The notes beneath the pieces were generated by a model. That model was given only the letters and a program-made list of their open reading frames with translations, did no database searches and was not told the origin of the DNA. The position numbers and the translations under genes were made by a program. Positions 45,992 to 54,135 of a stretch of 63,698 nucleotides of DNA are shown here, piece after piece. Numbering within the stretch: the first letter of the stretch is position 1; the number at the start of each line of letters is the position of its first letter. Source of the stretch: an uncultured Myxococcales bacterium (GTDB taxonomy: Bacteria > Myxococcota_A > UBA9042); assembly GCA_903924465.1 (NCBI GenBank), contig CAIYBN010000129.1:1-63698 (forward strand), given 5' to 3'.

Positions 45992-47929
45992 TCAAGGTAG
46001 CGGCACCGTCGGGAAGAGGCGAGGCCAAGCGGCAATCACTTCGGCCGCCAAACGCGCCTGAGATTGGCCATTGGGATGCGTGTCGCCACGCGGGCGATCG
46101 ACGAAGACCCCGGCCTCGCCGAGACGCTTCACCTCGGCGTCAAACGTTGGGATCGTGTCCAGAAGCGGCACATGGGCGGTGTGGAAGAGCTGGCGCAACG
46201 CGTCAGCCTCCCCGCGCGCAAGCGACGAACAGGCCGAGTCGCGAATCGGCAGCAGGACGCCGGCCACGGGCACATGGTGGCGGGCGGCCTCATCGCGCAA
46301 CAATCGCAACGCCGCGCCATAGTGCGCCCGCGCTGTCTCCGGATCCGTTGTCGGCGTTGGTTGGCGCATGCCCACATTGGTGAACGGCTGGATCAGCGCG
46401 CGGGCCAGCAGGCTGTCGTAGGTCGCCCAGTGCAGCGGAAACGGCGGCGGGCTGTAGTGCAGGAGCAAACCGAAGGTGGAGGCGGGCGCCGAAGGGCTGT
46501 CACAGGCGAAAGAAGCTGTGTCGTCGTGGTAGCGCAGGAGCGGCGTGTCACCGCAGTACGTGCGCGGCGAATCGAGTTCATGCAGGTCGTTGCAGGGATA
46601 CGCGTGGATCAGGATCGCGTCCAGGTGGCCATTTTCCAACCAGGCGCGGGCCACGTGGGCCTGCGTGTCGATGCTCGTGCCGCCCTCGCCGGCGTTGATG
46701 TGGGTCACCAGCGGCTGCATGCGCTCCAGCACCGCTGTCACGCGCTCATCCAGCGTCACATTCGCGCCTTGAAGACAGGAATCACCGACGTGCAACACGC
46801 GCCGCTGGTGTTCGGGACGGAAGGGCTTGCAAGCCGCACTCGGCCACTGATGACCTTGCCAGGGGACGCAATAGCCGGGCTCCGTCAGACGAATCGTGTT
46901 GACCAGGTGGTCATCGGCAAAGAACGGCGACTCTTTCGCTGGGGACACGAGGGGCTGCATCGGCGCCAGAAGCCGGAGGCCCCCTTCCAGAACCAGGAGT
47001 CCCAACGAGAGCACCGTCAGCGTCAGTAGCGCGCGTGCTGCGGGGCGCGCCGGGCTCGTGGACAGCCAAGCCGCGCCCCCGCCCGCCAGCAAGGCCATGC
47101 CCAACGCATCCCAAAGCGGCAACAGCAGCGCACCCACGCTCGCGCTGGCGGCGAGGAGGAGAGGAATCGCCCACGCCAAGGCAAGCCGCAGTTGGTGCTG
47201 CTGCACGAGGCGCAGCGCCCGGCCCAGCAGAACGACCAGCGCGCCCGGGATCAGAAACCACAGCACCAGGCCGACCATGACGCCGATGGAGGCAAACCGC
47301 GGGGACGGACCGCTGTGGAACTTGTAGGCAACCTCCAGAGCGAGCCACCACGGCTGCAGGCCGCCCGCGATCTGCCACGCCGCGGGCAGCGCGCCTGCCA
47401 CGGTGAGACTGGACACCCACGCGGCCGTCGGCGAACGCATGCGAGCCAAGGCGAACGTCAGCACCACCGCACCCAACCACAACAGCGCCGGCCAACGGGA
47501 TGGCCAGGCCGGCGGCGGTGGCTGCGGCGGCGCGGGCTTCGCGACTATCGGATGGACCTCAGTCCACAGGGTCGGTAAGGTCTGAAGGACGGTCGTCAGG
47601 CTCGCTTGGTCCGCCGCGCCGCCATCGGCAAATTGCACGCAGCCCGCGGGCATCGCGTGCCCGGCACACGTCGGCGCAGGCGCGGCAATCGTAAAGTGCA
47701 GGCAATTCTCCTGCAGGCAAGCTTTGCCTTGCACGCGCTGCGGCGTCACCTGGGCATCCGGCAACGACCAGCCATCGGCGCGGGACGCAAAACACGCCTC
47801 CAAGCGCTGCGTGGCCTGCGGCAGAAGCACCAACTGGCCTTGCGCGTCCACCACGCGGGGTAAACAGACGAGCAGTACGCCGAGGCGCACGAGGCCAATA
47901 GCCGTTCCGATCGGGGCTCGCTTCGCCAT
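45992..47929 (-). CDS. Membrane-anchored SGNH-hydrolase-like protein
   Basis: 645 residues from ATG 47929 with AAAGGCGG upstream. An N-terminal signal/anchor (GLVRLGVLLVCLPRVVDAQG) is followed by a Cys-containing extracytoplasmic segment, then about six membrane spans between residues 155 and 320 (LLWLGAVVLTFALA, MVGLVLWFLIPGALVVLLG, LALAWAIPLLLAASASVGALL). A C-terminal SGNH domain has block I RVLHVGDSCLQGANV near residue 381, a central INAGEGGTSIDTQAHV, and block V GDTHPNGQSQARLA near residue 615. The fold suggests acyl transfer or de-acylation of a cell-surface glycan, as in membrane-linked acetyltransferase systems; this is inference. Convergent with the BON-like gene across repeat unit 6. 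Confidence 0.82.
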   Translation of the reverse strand: MAKRAPIGTAIGLVRLGVLLVCLPRVVDAQGQLVLLPQATQRLEACFASRADGWSLPDAQVTPQRVQGKACLQENCLHFTIAAPAPTCAGHAMPAGCVQFADGGAADQASLTTVLQTLPTLWTEVHPIVAKPAPPQPPPPAWPSRWPALLWLGAVVLTFALARMRSPTAAWVSSLTVAGALPAAWQIAGGLQPWWLALEVAYKFHSGPSPRFASIGVMVGLVLWFLIPGALVVLLGRALRLVQQHQLRLALAWAIPLLLAASASVGALLLPLWDALGMALLAGGGAAWLSTSPARPAARALLTLTVLSLGLLVLEGGLRLLAPMQPLVSPAKESPFFADDHLVNTIRLTEPGYCVPWQGHQWPSAACKPFRPEHQRRVLHVGDSCLQGANVTLDERVTAVLERMQPLVTHINAGEGGTSIDTQAHVARAWLENGHLDAILIHAYPCNDLHELDSPRTYCGDTPLLRYHDDTASFACDSPSAPASTFGLLLHYSPPPFPLHWATYDSLLARALIQPFTNVGMRQPTPTTDPETARAHYGAALRLLRDEAARHHVPVAGVLLPIRDSACSSLARGEADALRQLFHTAHVPLLDTIPTFDAEVKRLGEAGVFVDRPRGDTHPNGQSQARLAAEVIAAWPRLFPTVPLP

Positions 47930-48263
47930 TCGCCGCCTTTGTGTGGGCCTCCGCCAGCCCTGAGCCGTCCAGTGCCACGCCTGACGGCCAGTGTCGAGCG
48001 CGCCAGCGCCCCCGTCAAGGGCCTGCTGACCACCGCATCCAGCACGTGACACGCCGAAAATCCCGCGCCAAGCTCGTCCCGTTCTATCCCGACTCGCAAA
48101 GCGTCCAACACAACCGGAGGCCTCCCGCCGGAGGTGAACACGACGCCGCGCCGGTTTCCCTCTCGCCCGCTTGGAGCACGGCTGCTCCACCTCTGGACAA
48201 ACAACCCCACAACCCAAGCACTCTTCATCGGCAGAAACGCAAGACGCAAACCCCGCAACCACT

Positions 48264-48279
48264 TGGCACGGCGTTTGCA
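48264..48279 (+). promoter_or_regulatory. Sigma-54 promoter (-24/-12), in a 398-nt gap
   Basis: TGGCACG (48264-48270), N4, TTGCA (48275-48279): a full match to the RpoN consensus TGGCACG-N4-TTGCW. The expected start of transcription is about 35-40 nt before the ATG at 48328. The rest of the gap (47930-48263) would hold an upstream enhancer-binding site for the sigma-54 activator; no repeat or gene was seen there. Confidence 0.75.
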
Positions 48280-48327
48280 CTCCCTTTGGACCAGCGCAAG
48301 TCCGCGCGGCAAACACGGGAGCAGGCG

Positions 48328-49026
48328 ATGGCAAACTGGCTGCAAGATACGGTGAAGGCTTGGATGGCTGTGGGTCTGAGTCTTGTCGTGCTGGGCGCGT
48401 CGAACGTCGCCTTCGCGCAAAACGTCACACCGCCGGAAGCGGACACGGCGACGGAAGCGGCAACCGTCGATGTGGGCTGGCATCCGGGAATTGAGTTTGT
48501 CTCGCACGTCGCGGTCGGCCGGACGATTCGCTATCCCACCGACAGCAACGATCCGCAACTTGAGATGTCCCCGGCTGGCATCCTGCTCACGGCACGCAAT
48601 GGCATGGCGCGCATGGGATTCACTGCGGATCTCGGAGCCGTTGTCCTGTTCGGCGAGCGCAGTCATCTGGGCGTGGTGGCAGGCGTGGTGCTCGACCTGG
48701 ACGCACCGTTTCGCATGGAACTGTTGGCGGAAGGTGGCATGACGCACTATCGGGCGTTGGGCGAAGGTCTGTTTGTCACGCAAGTCTCCGGCGATGACTC
48801 CGTCACCTTGCCGTACGTCGGCGGTCGCGCGAGCTTCGCCTGGCGCTTTGGCGGCAACCGCGGTTGGGCGCTGGGTCTGTTCGCAGGCGTCCAGGCCGAC
48901 GTCGGCCAGCAAACCGCGCACCCGGACGTGACGTCCTGCTTCTTCGGCTGCAGCACGTCGCGAGAGACCGTCACGGTCGGTGGTACCACGTTCATGACCG
49001 GGTTGCGCGTGGGATTCGCGCCGTAG
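48328..49026 (+). CDS. Outer-membrane beta-barrel-like protein under sigma-54 control
   Basis: 232 residues from ATG 48328 (GGGAGCAGG upstream). The signal peptide MAVGLSLVVLGASNVAFAQ is cleaved after AFA. The mature part alternates short amphipathic strands with turns: LLTARNGMARMGFTADLGAVVLFGE, LGVVAGVVLDLDAPFRMELLAEGG, VTLPYVGGRASFAWRFGGNRGWALGLFAGVQAD and a C-terminal FMTGLRVGFAP ending in an aromatic-containing last strand. This fits a small outer-membrane barrel of about eight strands. One Cys pair (TSCFFGCSTS). Followed by a Cys-rich lipoprotein gene and another barrel gene, all on the plus strand. Confidence 0.78.
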   Translation: MANWLQDTVKAWMAVGLSLVVLGASNVAFAQNVTPPEADTATEAATVDVGWHPGIEFVSHVAVGRTIRYPTDSNDPQLEMSPAGILLTARNGMARMGFTADLGAVVLFGERSHLGVVAGVVLDLDAPFRMELLAEGGMTHYRALGEGLFVTQVSGDDSVTLPYVGGRASFAWRFGGNRGWALGLFAGVQADVGQQTAHPDVTSCFFGCSTSRETVTVGGTTFMTGLRVGFAP

Positions 49027-49051
49027 CGGCGACAAGCGCGCACTCCGTCCC

Positions 49052-49080
49052 TTGACCCACACCGCCCGCACCCGCAAACT
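49052..49080 (+). promoter_or_regulatory. Candidate promoter TTGACC-N17-CAAACT
   Basis: TTGACC at 49052-49057, 17-nt spacer, CAAACT at 49075-49080, about 20 nt before the TTG start at 49101. Could let the lipoprotein gene be expressed independently of the sigma-54 promoter. Confidence 0.4.
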
Positions 49081-49100
49081 GGACCTCGGAGGCAATTCTC

Positions 49101-50651
49101 TTGGTCCGTTCCACACTTTCAGCGCTGCTCGTCGCCTGTCTCGCCGCCTTTGCCGGTTGTGGCACACCGATTCCCGTTGCCGATGGCGCGAACGCGGATA
49201 CCGCGGACGCCGCCTTGGATTCCGCGACCGCAGCGGGAACTGACGCGACGCTGGACGCTGCGCCGGACGTCCCGGTGGATATCCCGGATGAGCCTGCCGC
49301 ACCTGATGTTGGGGATGCCATCGACGCGCCAGACGTGACAACCAACTCGGATGCCGGAACCGATGCAACCTCCGACACGCAGGATACCGGCGCAACTTGG
49401 CTCGCCTGCGCGCCCACCGATTGCAGCGACGGTGACCCGTGTACTGTCGACGTCTGCCTCCACACCACCGGCACCTGCGCGCACAAGGCCCTCACCGGCT
49501 GCCCGAACGGCTGCCAAGCGGACAGCGATCCCAGCTGCAACGACGGCAACCCGTGCACCGCCGACACCTGCGACAAGTTCACGGGCACGTGCGCGCACGC
49601 GGTCGGGCTCGGCTGCCCGTGCGCGGGGAGTTGCGACGACGGCAACTTCTGCACCAGCGATGCGTGCGACAAGTCAGTCGGCAAGTGCGAGCACACGGCG
49701 GTGACAGGGTGCTGCACGACGACCGCCGATTGCAACGACGGTACTGCCTGCACCGACGACGCATGCGACCTGACGCTCCACACCTGCATGCACGTTCCCG
49801 CCGCCGGCTGCTGTCTCGCCGACGCCGAATGTGTGGCCACCGACCCGTGCAAAATCGGCGAGTGCACCGCTGGCGAGTGCGTGTTCGTCATCAACGGCGA
49901 CAAGCAAGACTGTTGCAGTGACGGCGTCAACTCGGAGTGCGACGACAAAAACGTATGCACCATTGACAGCTGTGCCACCCAGATGCCCGGCGGCTGGATG
50001 CAATGCAGCCACGTTTGTGGTGGTGCCACCTGTTGCATGGTCAATGACGATTGCGTCGGCGGTAACCCCAATCCATGCACGCTCGACCTTTGCCTGAACA
50101 ATTGCTGCCAGCACGTGCTCATCGCCACGTGCTGCCTCTGGAGCGGCAACTGTGACGACGGCGATGCCTGCACCATCGACGCGTGCCCCAAGGCACCCGG
50201 CAGCGAGGCTGGCACCTGCAGCCACACGCTCCCGCCGCCGGGCGTCAAGAACAAGGACCCCATTGGCTGCATCCCCGCGCTCTGCGACGACGGCAACCCG
50301 TGCACCGACGACACCTGCTCCTGCACCGGCTACTGCGAAAACACGCCCAAGGCCGGCTGCACGTTGCCGTGCGACGTGACCGGCTGCAACGTCATGGGCA
50401 ACTGCGTGATGAAAGCCTGCGACAGCACCGGCCAGTGCGTGCACACGAACGCCTGCGATTTCACACCCTGCGGCAGCAGCCTCGACTGCGAGGACGGCGA
50501 CCTGTGCACCGCCGACCTGTGCACCGCCACCGGCTGCCAGTTCAAGGTCGTGACCTGCGACGACGGCAACCAATGCACGCTCGACGCGTGCCTTGCGGGC
50601 GGGTGCACGCACGTCTTTGTGCTCGGGTGCGTGGCGCCGAAAGGGCCTTGA
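49101..50651 (+). CDS. Cys-rich surface lipoprotein with CDDGNxCT modules
   Basis: 516 residues from TTG 49101, with CGGAGG 8-9 nt upstream; an ATG-start alternative would lose the signal peptide. The signal ends LLVACLAAFAGCGTP (lipobox FAGC). An Asp/Ala/Thr linker of about 75 residues (DTADAALDSATAAGTD) precedes about 11 Cys modules of form CDDGNxCTxxxC (SCNDGNPCTADTC, SCDDGNFCTSDAC, TCDDGNQCTLDAC). The module matches the Dicty_CTDC-type module of the giant lipoprotein at 27571-32328. Probably a surface stalk. Flanked by two outer-membrane-barrel-like genes. Confidence 0.87.
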   Translation: MVRSTLSALLVACLAAFAGCGTPIPVADGANADTADAALDSATAAGTDATLDAAPDVPVDIPDEPAAPDVGDAIDAPDVTTNSDAGTDATSDTQDTGATWLACAPTDCSDGDPCTVDVCLHTTGTCAHKALTGCPNGCQADSDPSCNDGNPCTADTCDKFTGTCAHAVGLGCPCAGSCDDGNFCTSDACDKSVGKCEHTAVTGCCTTTADCNDGTACTDDACDLTLHTCMHVPAAGCCLADAECVATDPCKIGECTAGECVFVINGDKQDCCSDGVNSECDDKNVCTIDSCATQMPGGWMQCSHVCGGATCCMVNDDCVGGNPNPCTLDLCLNNCCQHVLIATCCLWSGNCDDGDACTIDACPKAPGSEAGTCSHTLPPPGVKNKDPIGCIPALCDDGNPCTDDTCSCTGYCENTPKAGCTLPCDVTGCNVMGNCVMKACDSTGQCVHTNACDFTPCGSSLDCEDGDLCTADLCTATGCQFKVVTCDDGNQCTLDACLAGGCTHVFVLGCVAPKGP

Positions 50652-50769
50652 GGCGGGTGCCTGGTGACCGGCAGGCCAGCCGTTTGCTGGAGACAAGGCC
50701 CCCTTGGTGTAACCGGCCACGCCACGCACGCGACTTGACGGTCCGCCGCGCCCTGTCAAACTTGACTCG

Positions 50770-51570
50770 ATGCCACGCTTGCACGTCATCCTGCTCATTG
50801 CCACCATCGCCTGCGTGCTTCCCCGCGCGAGCGCGGCGCAGGAGACCGACCGCCCGTCCGGCGGCGTCGGCGTCAATGCCGGCGTCCTCGGTCTCGGCAC
50901 CGCTTATGACGAGAAGAAGGCGGATATTCTCGGTCTGAGCATTGCGGGCCGCTCCTGCTGGAAGTACTGGCTGTGCCTTCGCGCTGGTGGCGGAATCTCT
51001 TTCGGCGGCGACAAGACTGGTTGGACCGTGGGCATCCTGCCCGAAGTCACGACACGCTGGGCCGCGGTCGCGGTCGGCATCGGCGGCAACTCCGGCCTCC
51101 TCTCGTTGTCTGCCACGCAAGTTCAACTGCCCAAGCCGCTGCTCGCGCGCATCCGCCTGGGCCTGCGCGAGCTACACGCCTTCGTCCGCTACGGCGGCGG
51201 CGACGGCGTCTGGTGGAATCCCCACGAATGGGTCGCGGTGGGCATCGGCAGTGAAGGAGAGGGCGAAAAGCGTCCGTGGGCCGGCTCGCTGAGCGTTGCA
51301 CCGCTGAGCGGTTTCACCGCCCTCGACCTCGTTCCAGCCGCCCAGCCGCTCTATGCGCCGACTTACGTGCGCTATGCGGCCAGCGGCATCGGCCTCTCCG
51401 CTCAACTCAACTGGAACGAGACGCGTGGCTGGGGTGGCTACGTGTTTGTGCCGCTCGACGCCTCGCATGGCTATGCGCCGGCCGGCGTGCTCGTTGGCTT
51501 TGCCTGGCATGTCGGCAGCAACCCGCCCAAGACTGCCGACATTGCGCCAGCGGAAGAAGCTGCGCCGTAA
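50770..51570 (+). CDS. Exported outer-membrane beta-barrel-like protein
   Basis: 266 residues. The signal peptide MPRLHVILLIATIACVLPRASA precedes a body with repeated amphipathic strands and Gly/Trp/Tyr turns: GGVGVNAGVLGLGTAY, CLRAGGGISFGGD, RWAAVAVGIGGNSG, LHAFVRYGGGDGVWW, VRYAASGIGLSAQLNW, GYAPAGVLVGFAWHVG. It looks like an outer-membrane barrel with the last strand well before a Pro/Ala/Glu tail. No ribosome binding site is visible before the ATG; TTGACG at 50735 may be a -35 but no good -10 follows. Same-strand neighbour of the Cys-rich lipoprotein after 118 nt. Confidence 0.75.
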   Translation: MPRLHVILLIATIACVLPRASAAQETDRPSGGVGVNAGVLGLGTAYDEKKADILGLSIAGRSCWKYWLCLRAGGGISFGGDKTGWTVGILPEVTTRWAAVAVGIGGNSGLLSLSATQVQLPKPLLARIRLGLRELHAFVRYGGGDGVWWNPHEWVAVGIGSEGEGEKRPWAGSLSVAPLSGFTALDLVPAAQPLYAPTYVRYAASGIGLSAQLNWNETRGWGGYVFVPLDASHGYAPAGVLVGFAWHVGSNPPKTADIAPAEEAAP

Positions 51571-51663
51571 GGCCGGGCGTCAGGCGATTTCGCTCTGCTG
51601 AACGCGGAGAGTTTGCCCTGAATCCGGATAGTGGGTCAGTTTGTTTCCGGCCTGCCGGCAGCC

Positions 51664-51861
51664 GGTTTCGGAACGCGTACGGACGTCACTGCGGCGCCCG
51701 GGCACAGCACTGACGCGCTACGGCAAGCTCCCGTTTTGGGATTGCGCACTTCCGTGCGCGGTCCGGGCGGACGGAAGTCCGCAACGCGTGCCCTGAGCTG
51801 ACCGAAGCGCGGCGTCGCGTGGCCTGGCAAGCGCACTGGTCGACGGCAGCGTTCCGAAACC
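51664..51861. repeat. Inverted doublet of the hairpin-ended repeat (units 7 and 8)
   Basis: Unit 7 (plus, 51664-51759) begins GGTTTCGGAACGC and ends GCGCAC-TTCC-GTGCGC (51744-51759). Unit 8 (minus, 51861-51767) begins GGTTTCGGAACGC and ends GCGGAC-TTCC-GTCCGC (51782-51767). They are separated by 7 nt, hairpins facing each other. The doublet occupies the middle of the 393-nt gap 51571-51963; the rest of that gap shows no gene. Confidence 0.82.
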
Positions 51862-51963
51862 GGATCAAAGTAGCCCAGCACGTGGATCCTACCCACATTG
51901 CGCAATTCCCGACAAACCGGCAGTCTGCCGCGCCCGCCGGCGTCCGGTGGGCTGGATTCCGGC

Positions 51964-52836
51964 ATGATGTGGCTCGGCGAAATGATGGCTCTCGGCTGCG
52001 CGCTCACTTGGGCGATCGCGGTGCTGCTCTTTCGCAACATCGGCCCAGTCGACGCGCGTGGCTTGAACCTGTTCAAGAATACCGTTGCTGTAATCCTGCT
52101 GGTGCTGACGATGCTCGTCATGGGCCGGCATCTCGATTGGCATCGTTCGGCGCGCGACTGGTGGCTGCTGGCCGGCAGTGCCGTGCTGGGCATCACGATC
52201 GGCGATTCGCTGTTCTTCGCCGGGCTTCAGCGCATCGGTGCCAATCTCGCAGCGGTGACGGATTGCGTCTACGCGCCGGTCGTCGTGGCGTTGTCCGTGC
52301 TGGTGCTCCACGAACCGATCACGCACGGGCTGTTGCTCGGGGCGCCGCTGGTGGCGGCTGGTCTTGTCGTGGTGACCTGGCAGAAGCCCGGCGGCGTGGC
52401 GATTGACCGGCTGGGCGTTGCCTACGCAGTGGGGGGCGTCCTCGCGACGGCGCTCGGCGTCGTGATGGCCAAGCCAATTCTCGAAAAGTCCGACCTGCTG
52501 GAGGTCACAACCGTTCGCCTCGCCGTCGCGGCCCTGACGCTGCTGCCGATCCAGGCGCTGACGGGGCGCCTGCGCACGACGTGGGCGCTGTTCAAACCGC
52601 AGCGGTTGTGGCGTAAGATGCTGCCGGCGGTGGTGGTCGGGCCCTACGTCTCGATGCTGCTGTGGCTGGGTGGCCTGAAATACGCGCCGGTGTCGCGCGC
52701 CGCGCTGCTGAACCAGATGGCGACGGTCTTCCTGCTCCTGCTGTCGCGGTTTGTCGGTGGCGAAGTGGTGCCGAAGCGCCGTTGGGTCGGCGCGATGCTG
52801 GCGCTGTCGGGCGCGCTGTGCGTCCTGACGGGCTGA
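51964..52836 (+). CDS. EamA/DMT superfamily transporter
   Basis: 290 residues, ten predicted spans in two five-helix EamA halves (first half 1-130, second about 150-290). Conserved EamA features: GDSLFFAGLQRIGANLAAVTDC, APVVVALSVLVLHEPIT, and in the second half KYAPVSRAALLNQMATVFLLL with RRWVGAMLALSGALCVL. These are exporters or importers of small metabolites; the substrate is unknown. ATG 51964 (or 51967) lacks a clear ribosome binding site. The NUDIX gene follows after 9 nt, giving a likely four-gene run to 56376. Confidence 0.9.
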   Translation: MMWLGEMMALGCALTWAIAVLLFRNIGPVDARGLNLFKNTVAVILLVLTMLVMGRHLDWHRSARDWWLLAGSAVLGITIGDSLFFAGLQRIGANLAAVTDCVYAPVVVALSVLVLHEPITHGLLLGAPLVAAGLVVVTWQKPGGVAIDRLGVAYAVGGVLATALGVVMAKPILEKSDLLEVTTVRLAVAALTLLPIQALTGRLRTTWALFKPQRLWRKMLPAVVVGPYVSMLLWLGGLKYAPVSRAALLNQMATVFLLLLSRFVGGEVVPKRRWVGAMLALSGALCVLTG

Positions 52837-52845
52837 CGAGGTTGG

Positions 52846-53412
52846 ATGTCGCGACCGTGGCTGGAACAATCGTCCGAGACGCTGCTGAAGACCCGCGTCT
52901 TCACGGTGCGCTCGCTGCGCCGGCAAAGTCCGCGTGACGGTGAGCATCACGATTTCTGGGTCATCGATCCGCCCGACTGGGTCAACATCGTCGCGCTGAC
53001 GCCGGACCACCAACTGGTGCTGGTCGAGCAATGGCGGCATGGCACGGAGTCGGTCACCGTGGAAATTCCCGGCGGCATGATCGATCCGGGTGAGACGCCG
53101 CTCCACGCCGCCCAGCGCGAACTGCTGGAGGAGACAGGTTACGCCGCGGACGATTGGCTGTGGCTTGGCGCGGTGCTGCCGAATCCGGCGATTCAGTCGA
53201 ACCGCTGCACGACCTTTCTGGCGCGCGGTTGCCGGCGCGTGGCTGAGACGCATTTCGACACGACCGAAGAATGTGTCCTGCGTCTCGAGCCGGCTGCGAA
53301 CGCCGCGGATCTCGTGCGCACGGGCGTGATCGACCACGCTCTGGTCGTGGCCGCCCTGCATTTTGCGTTGCTGCGAGGTGACTTGCCGTTGGTCGCCCCA
53401 CAAACGCCGTGA
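52846..53412 (+). CDS. NUDIX hydrolase (ADP-ribose pyrophosphatase-like)
   Basis: 188 residues. The Nudix box matches GX5EX7REUXEEXGU exactly: Gly 77, Glu 83, Arg 91, Glu 92, Glu 95, Glu 96, Gly 98, in GGMIDPGETPLHAAQRELLE followed by ETGY. The preceding VLVEQWRHGTESVTVEIPGG is typical of the ADP-ribose pyrophosphatase group (RxG...E-P-G). Hydrolyses a nucleoside diphosphate linked to another moiety; cytoplasmic. Starts ATG 52846, 9 nt after the transporter stop and 18 nt before the GNAT gene; co-transcription is expected. Confidence 0.92.
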   Translation: MSRPWLEQSSETLLKTRVFTVRSLRRQSPRDGEHHDFWVIDPPDWVNIVALTPDHQLVLVEQWRHGTESVTVEIPGGMIDPGETPLHAAQRELLEETGYAADDWLWLGAVLPNPAIQSNRCTTFLARGCRRVAETHFDTTEECVLRLEPAANAADLVRTGVIDHALVVAALHFALLRGDLPLVAPQTP

Positions 53413-53430
53413 CCTGAGGTTCATTTCGCC

Positions 53431-54099
53431 ATGCATGTCCCGGACACCGGAAAGTTTGACCTGGACTGGTCCGAGCGCGTGCGCCTGCGCGATGGCCGCC
53501 ACGTGACGCTGCGGTTGCTGACCCCGGCCGATCGCGACCTGTACCTGACCGGCTTTGACAAGCTCTCGGCCGAAGCGCGCTACCACCGGTTTTTTGAGCC
53601 GAAAGACCACCTGACGACCGCGGAGATTCACTACCTGGTTGACCTCGATCAGGTCCACCACTTCGCCATCGTCGCGACGCATGGCCACGATCCGGCGGAA
53701 GGCGTGGGTCTCGCGCGGTGCGTGGAGATTCCCGGCGAGCCGACGGTGGCTGAGCCGGCGGTGACCGTGCTGGATGCCTGGCAAGGTCTGGGCATTGGCC
53801 GTCTGCTGATGCGGCGCCTCGTCGAAGCGGCCCGTGCGCGCGGCGTGGAGCGCTTTCACGTCGACATCCTGGCTGGCAATTCGCCGATGTTGTCGCTGCT
53901 GGACGAGGTGGGCGTTGAACTCCTGCCTGCCCGCGAGAATGGTGTTTTGACAATCGATTTGCCGCTTCCGGATGCGCTGGCGGTCGAATCGCCGGAAGCT
54001 CATGGCCACCACCAGCGGTCGGCGCTTGAGCGCTTGTTGCGGCTGGCGGCCAAGGGCATCGTCCGCGTGCTGCCGCGATCGACGCGCGGAGCGGGCTGA
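53431..54099 (+). CDS. GNAT family N-acetyltransferase
   Basis: 222 residues. The N-terminal RLRDGRHVTLRLLTPADRDLYLTGFDKLSAEARYHRFF is the conserved opening of Pat-like protein acetyltransferases, and the acetyl-CoA loop is VLDAWQGLGIGRLLMRRLVE (about 113-132). The C-terminus after 180 (ESPEAHGHHQRSALERLLRL) is an added, basic, probably helical tail. The group includes protein lysine acetyltransferases regulated by cAMP or energy state; no cyclic-nucleotide domain is fused here. Third gene of the 51964-56376 run. Confidence 0.88.
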   Translation: MHVPDTGKFDLDWSERVRLRDGRHVTLRLLTPADRDLYLTGFDKLSAEARYHRFFEPKDHLTTAEIHYLVDLDQVHHFAIVATHGHDPAEGVGLARCVEIPGEPTVAEPAVTVLDAWQGLGIGRLLMRRLVEAARARGVERFHVDILAGNSPMLSLLDEVGVELLPARENGVLTIDLPLPDALAVESPEAHGHHQRSALERLLRLAAKGIVRVLPRSTRGAG

Positions 54100-54135
54100 A
54101 GCAAAATTGTCATTTAGCTACTGGACAAACATCAA

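Noticed and set aside
45436..46383. A 315-codon plus-strand frame across repeat unit 6
   Set aside because: It runs through a dispersed repeat and antisense to the SGNH hydrolase gene, with Arg/Ser-rich text and no start signal.
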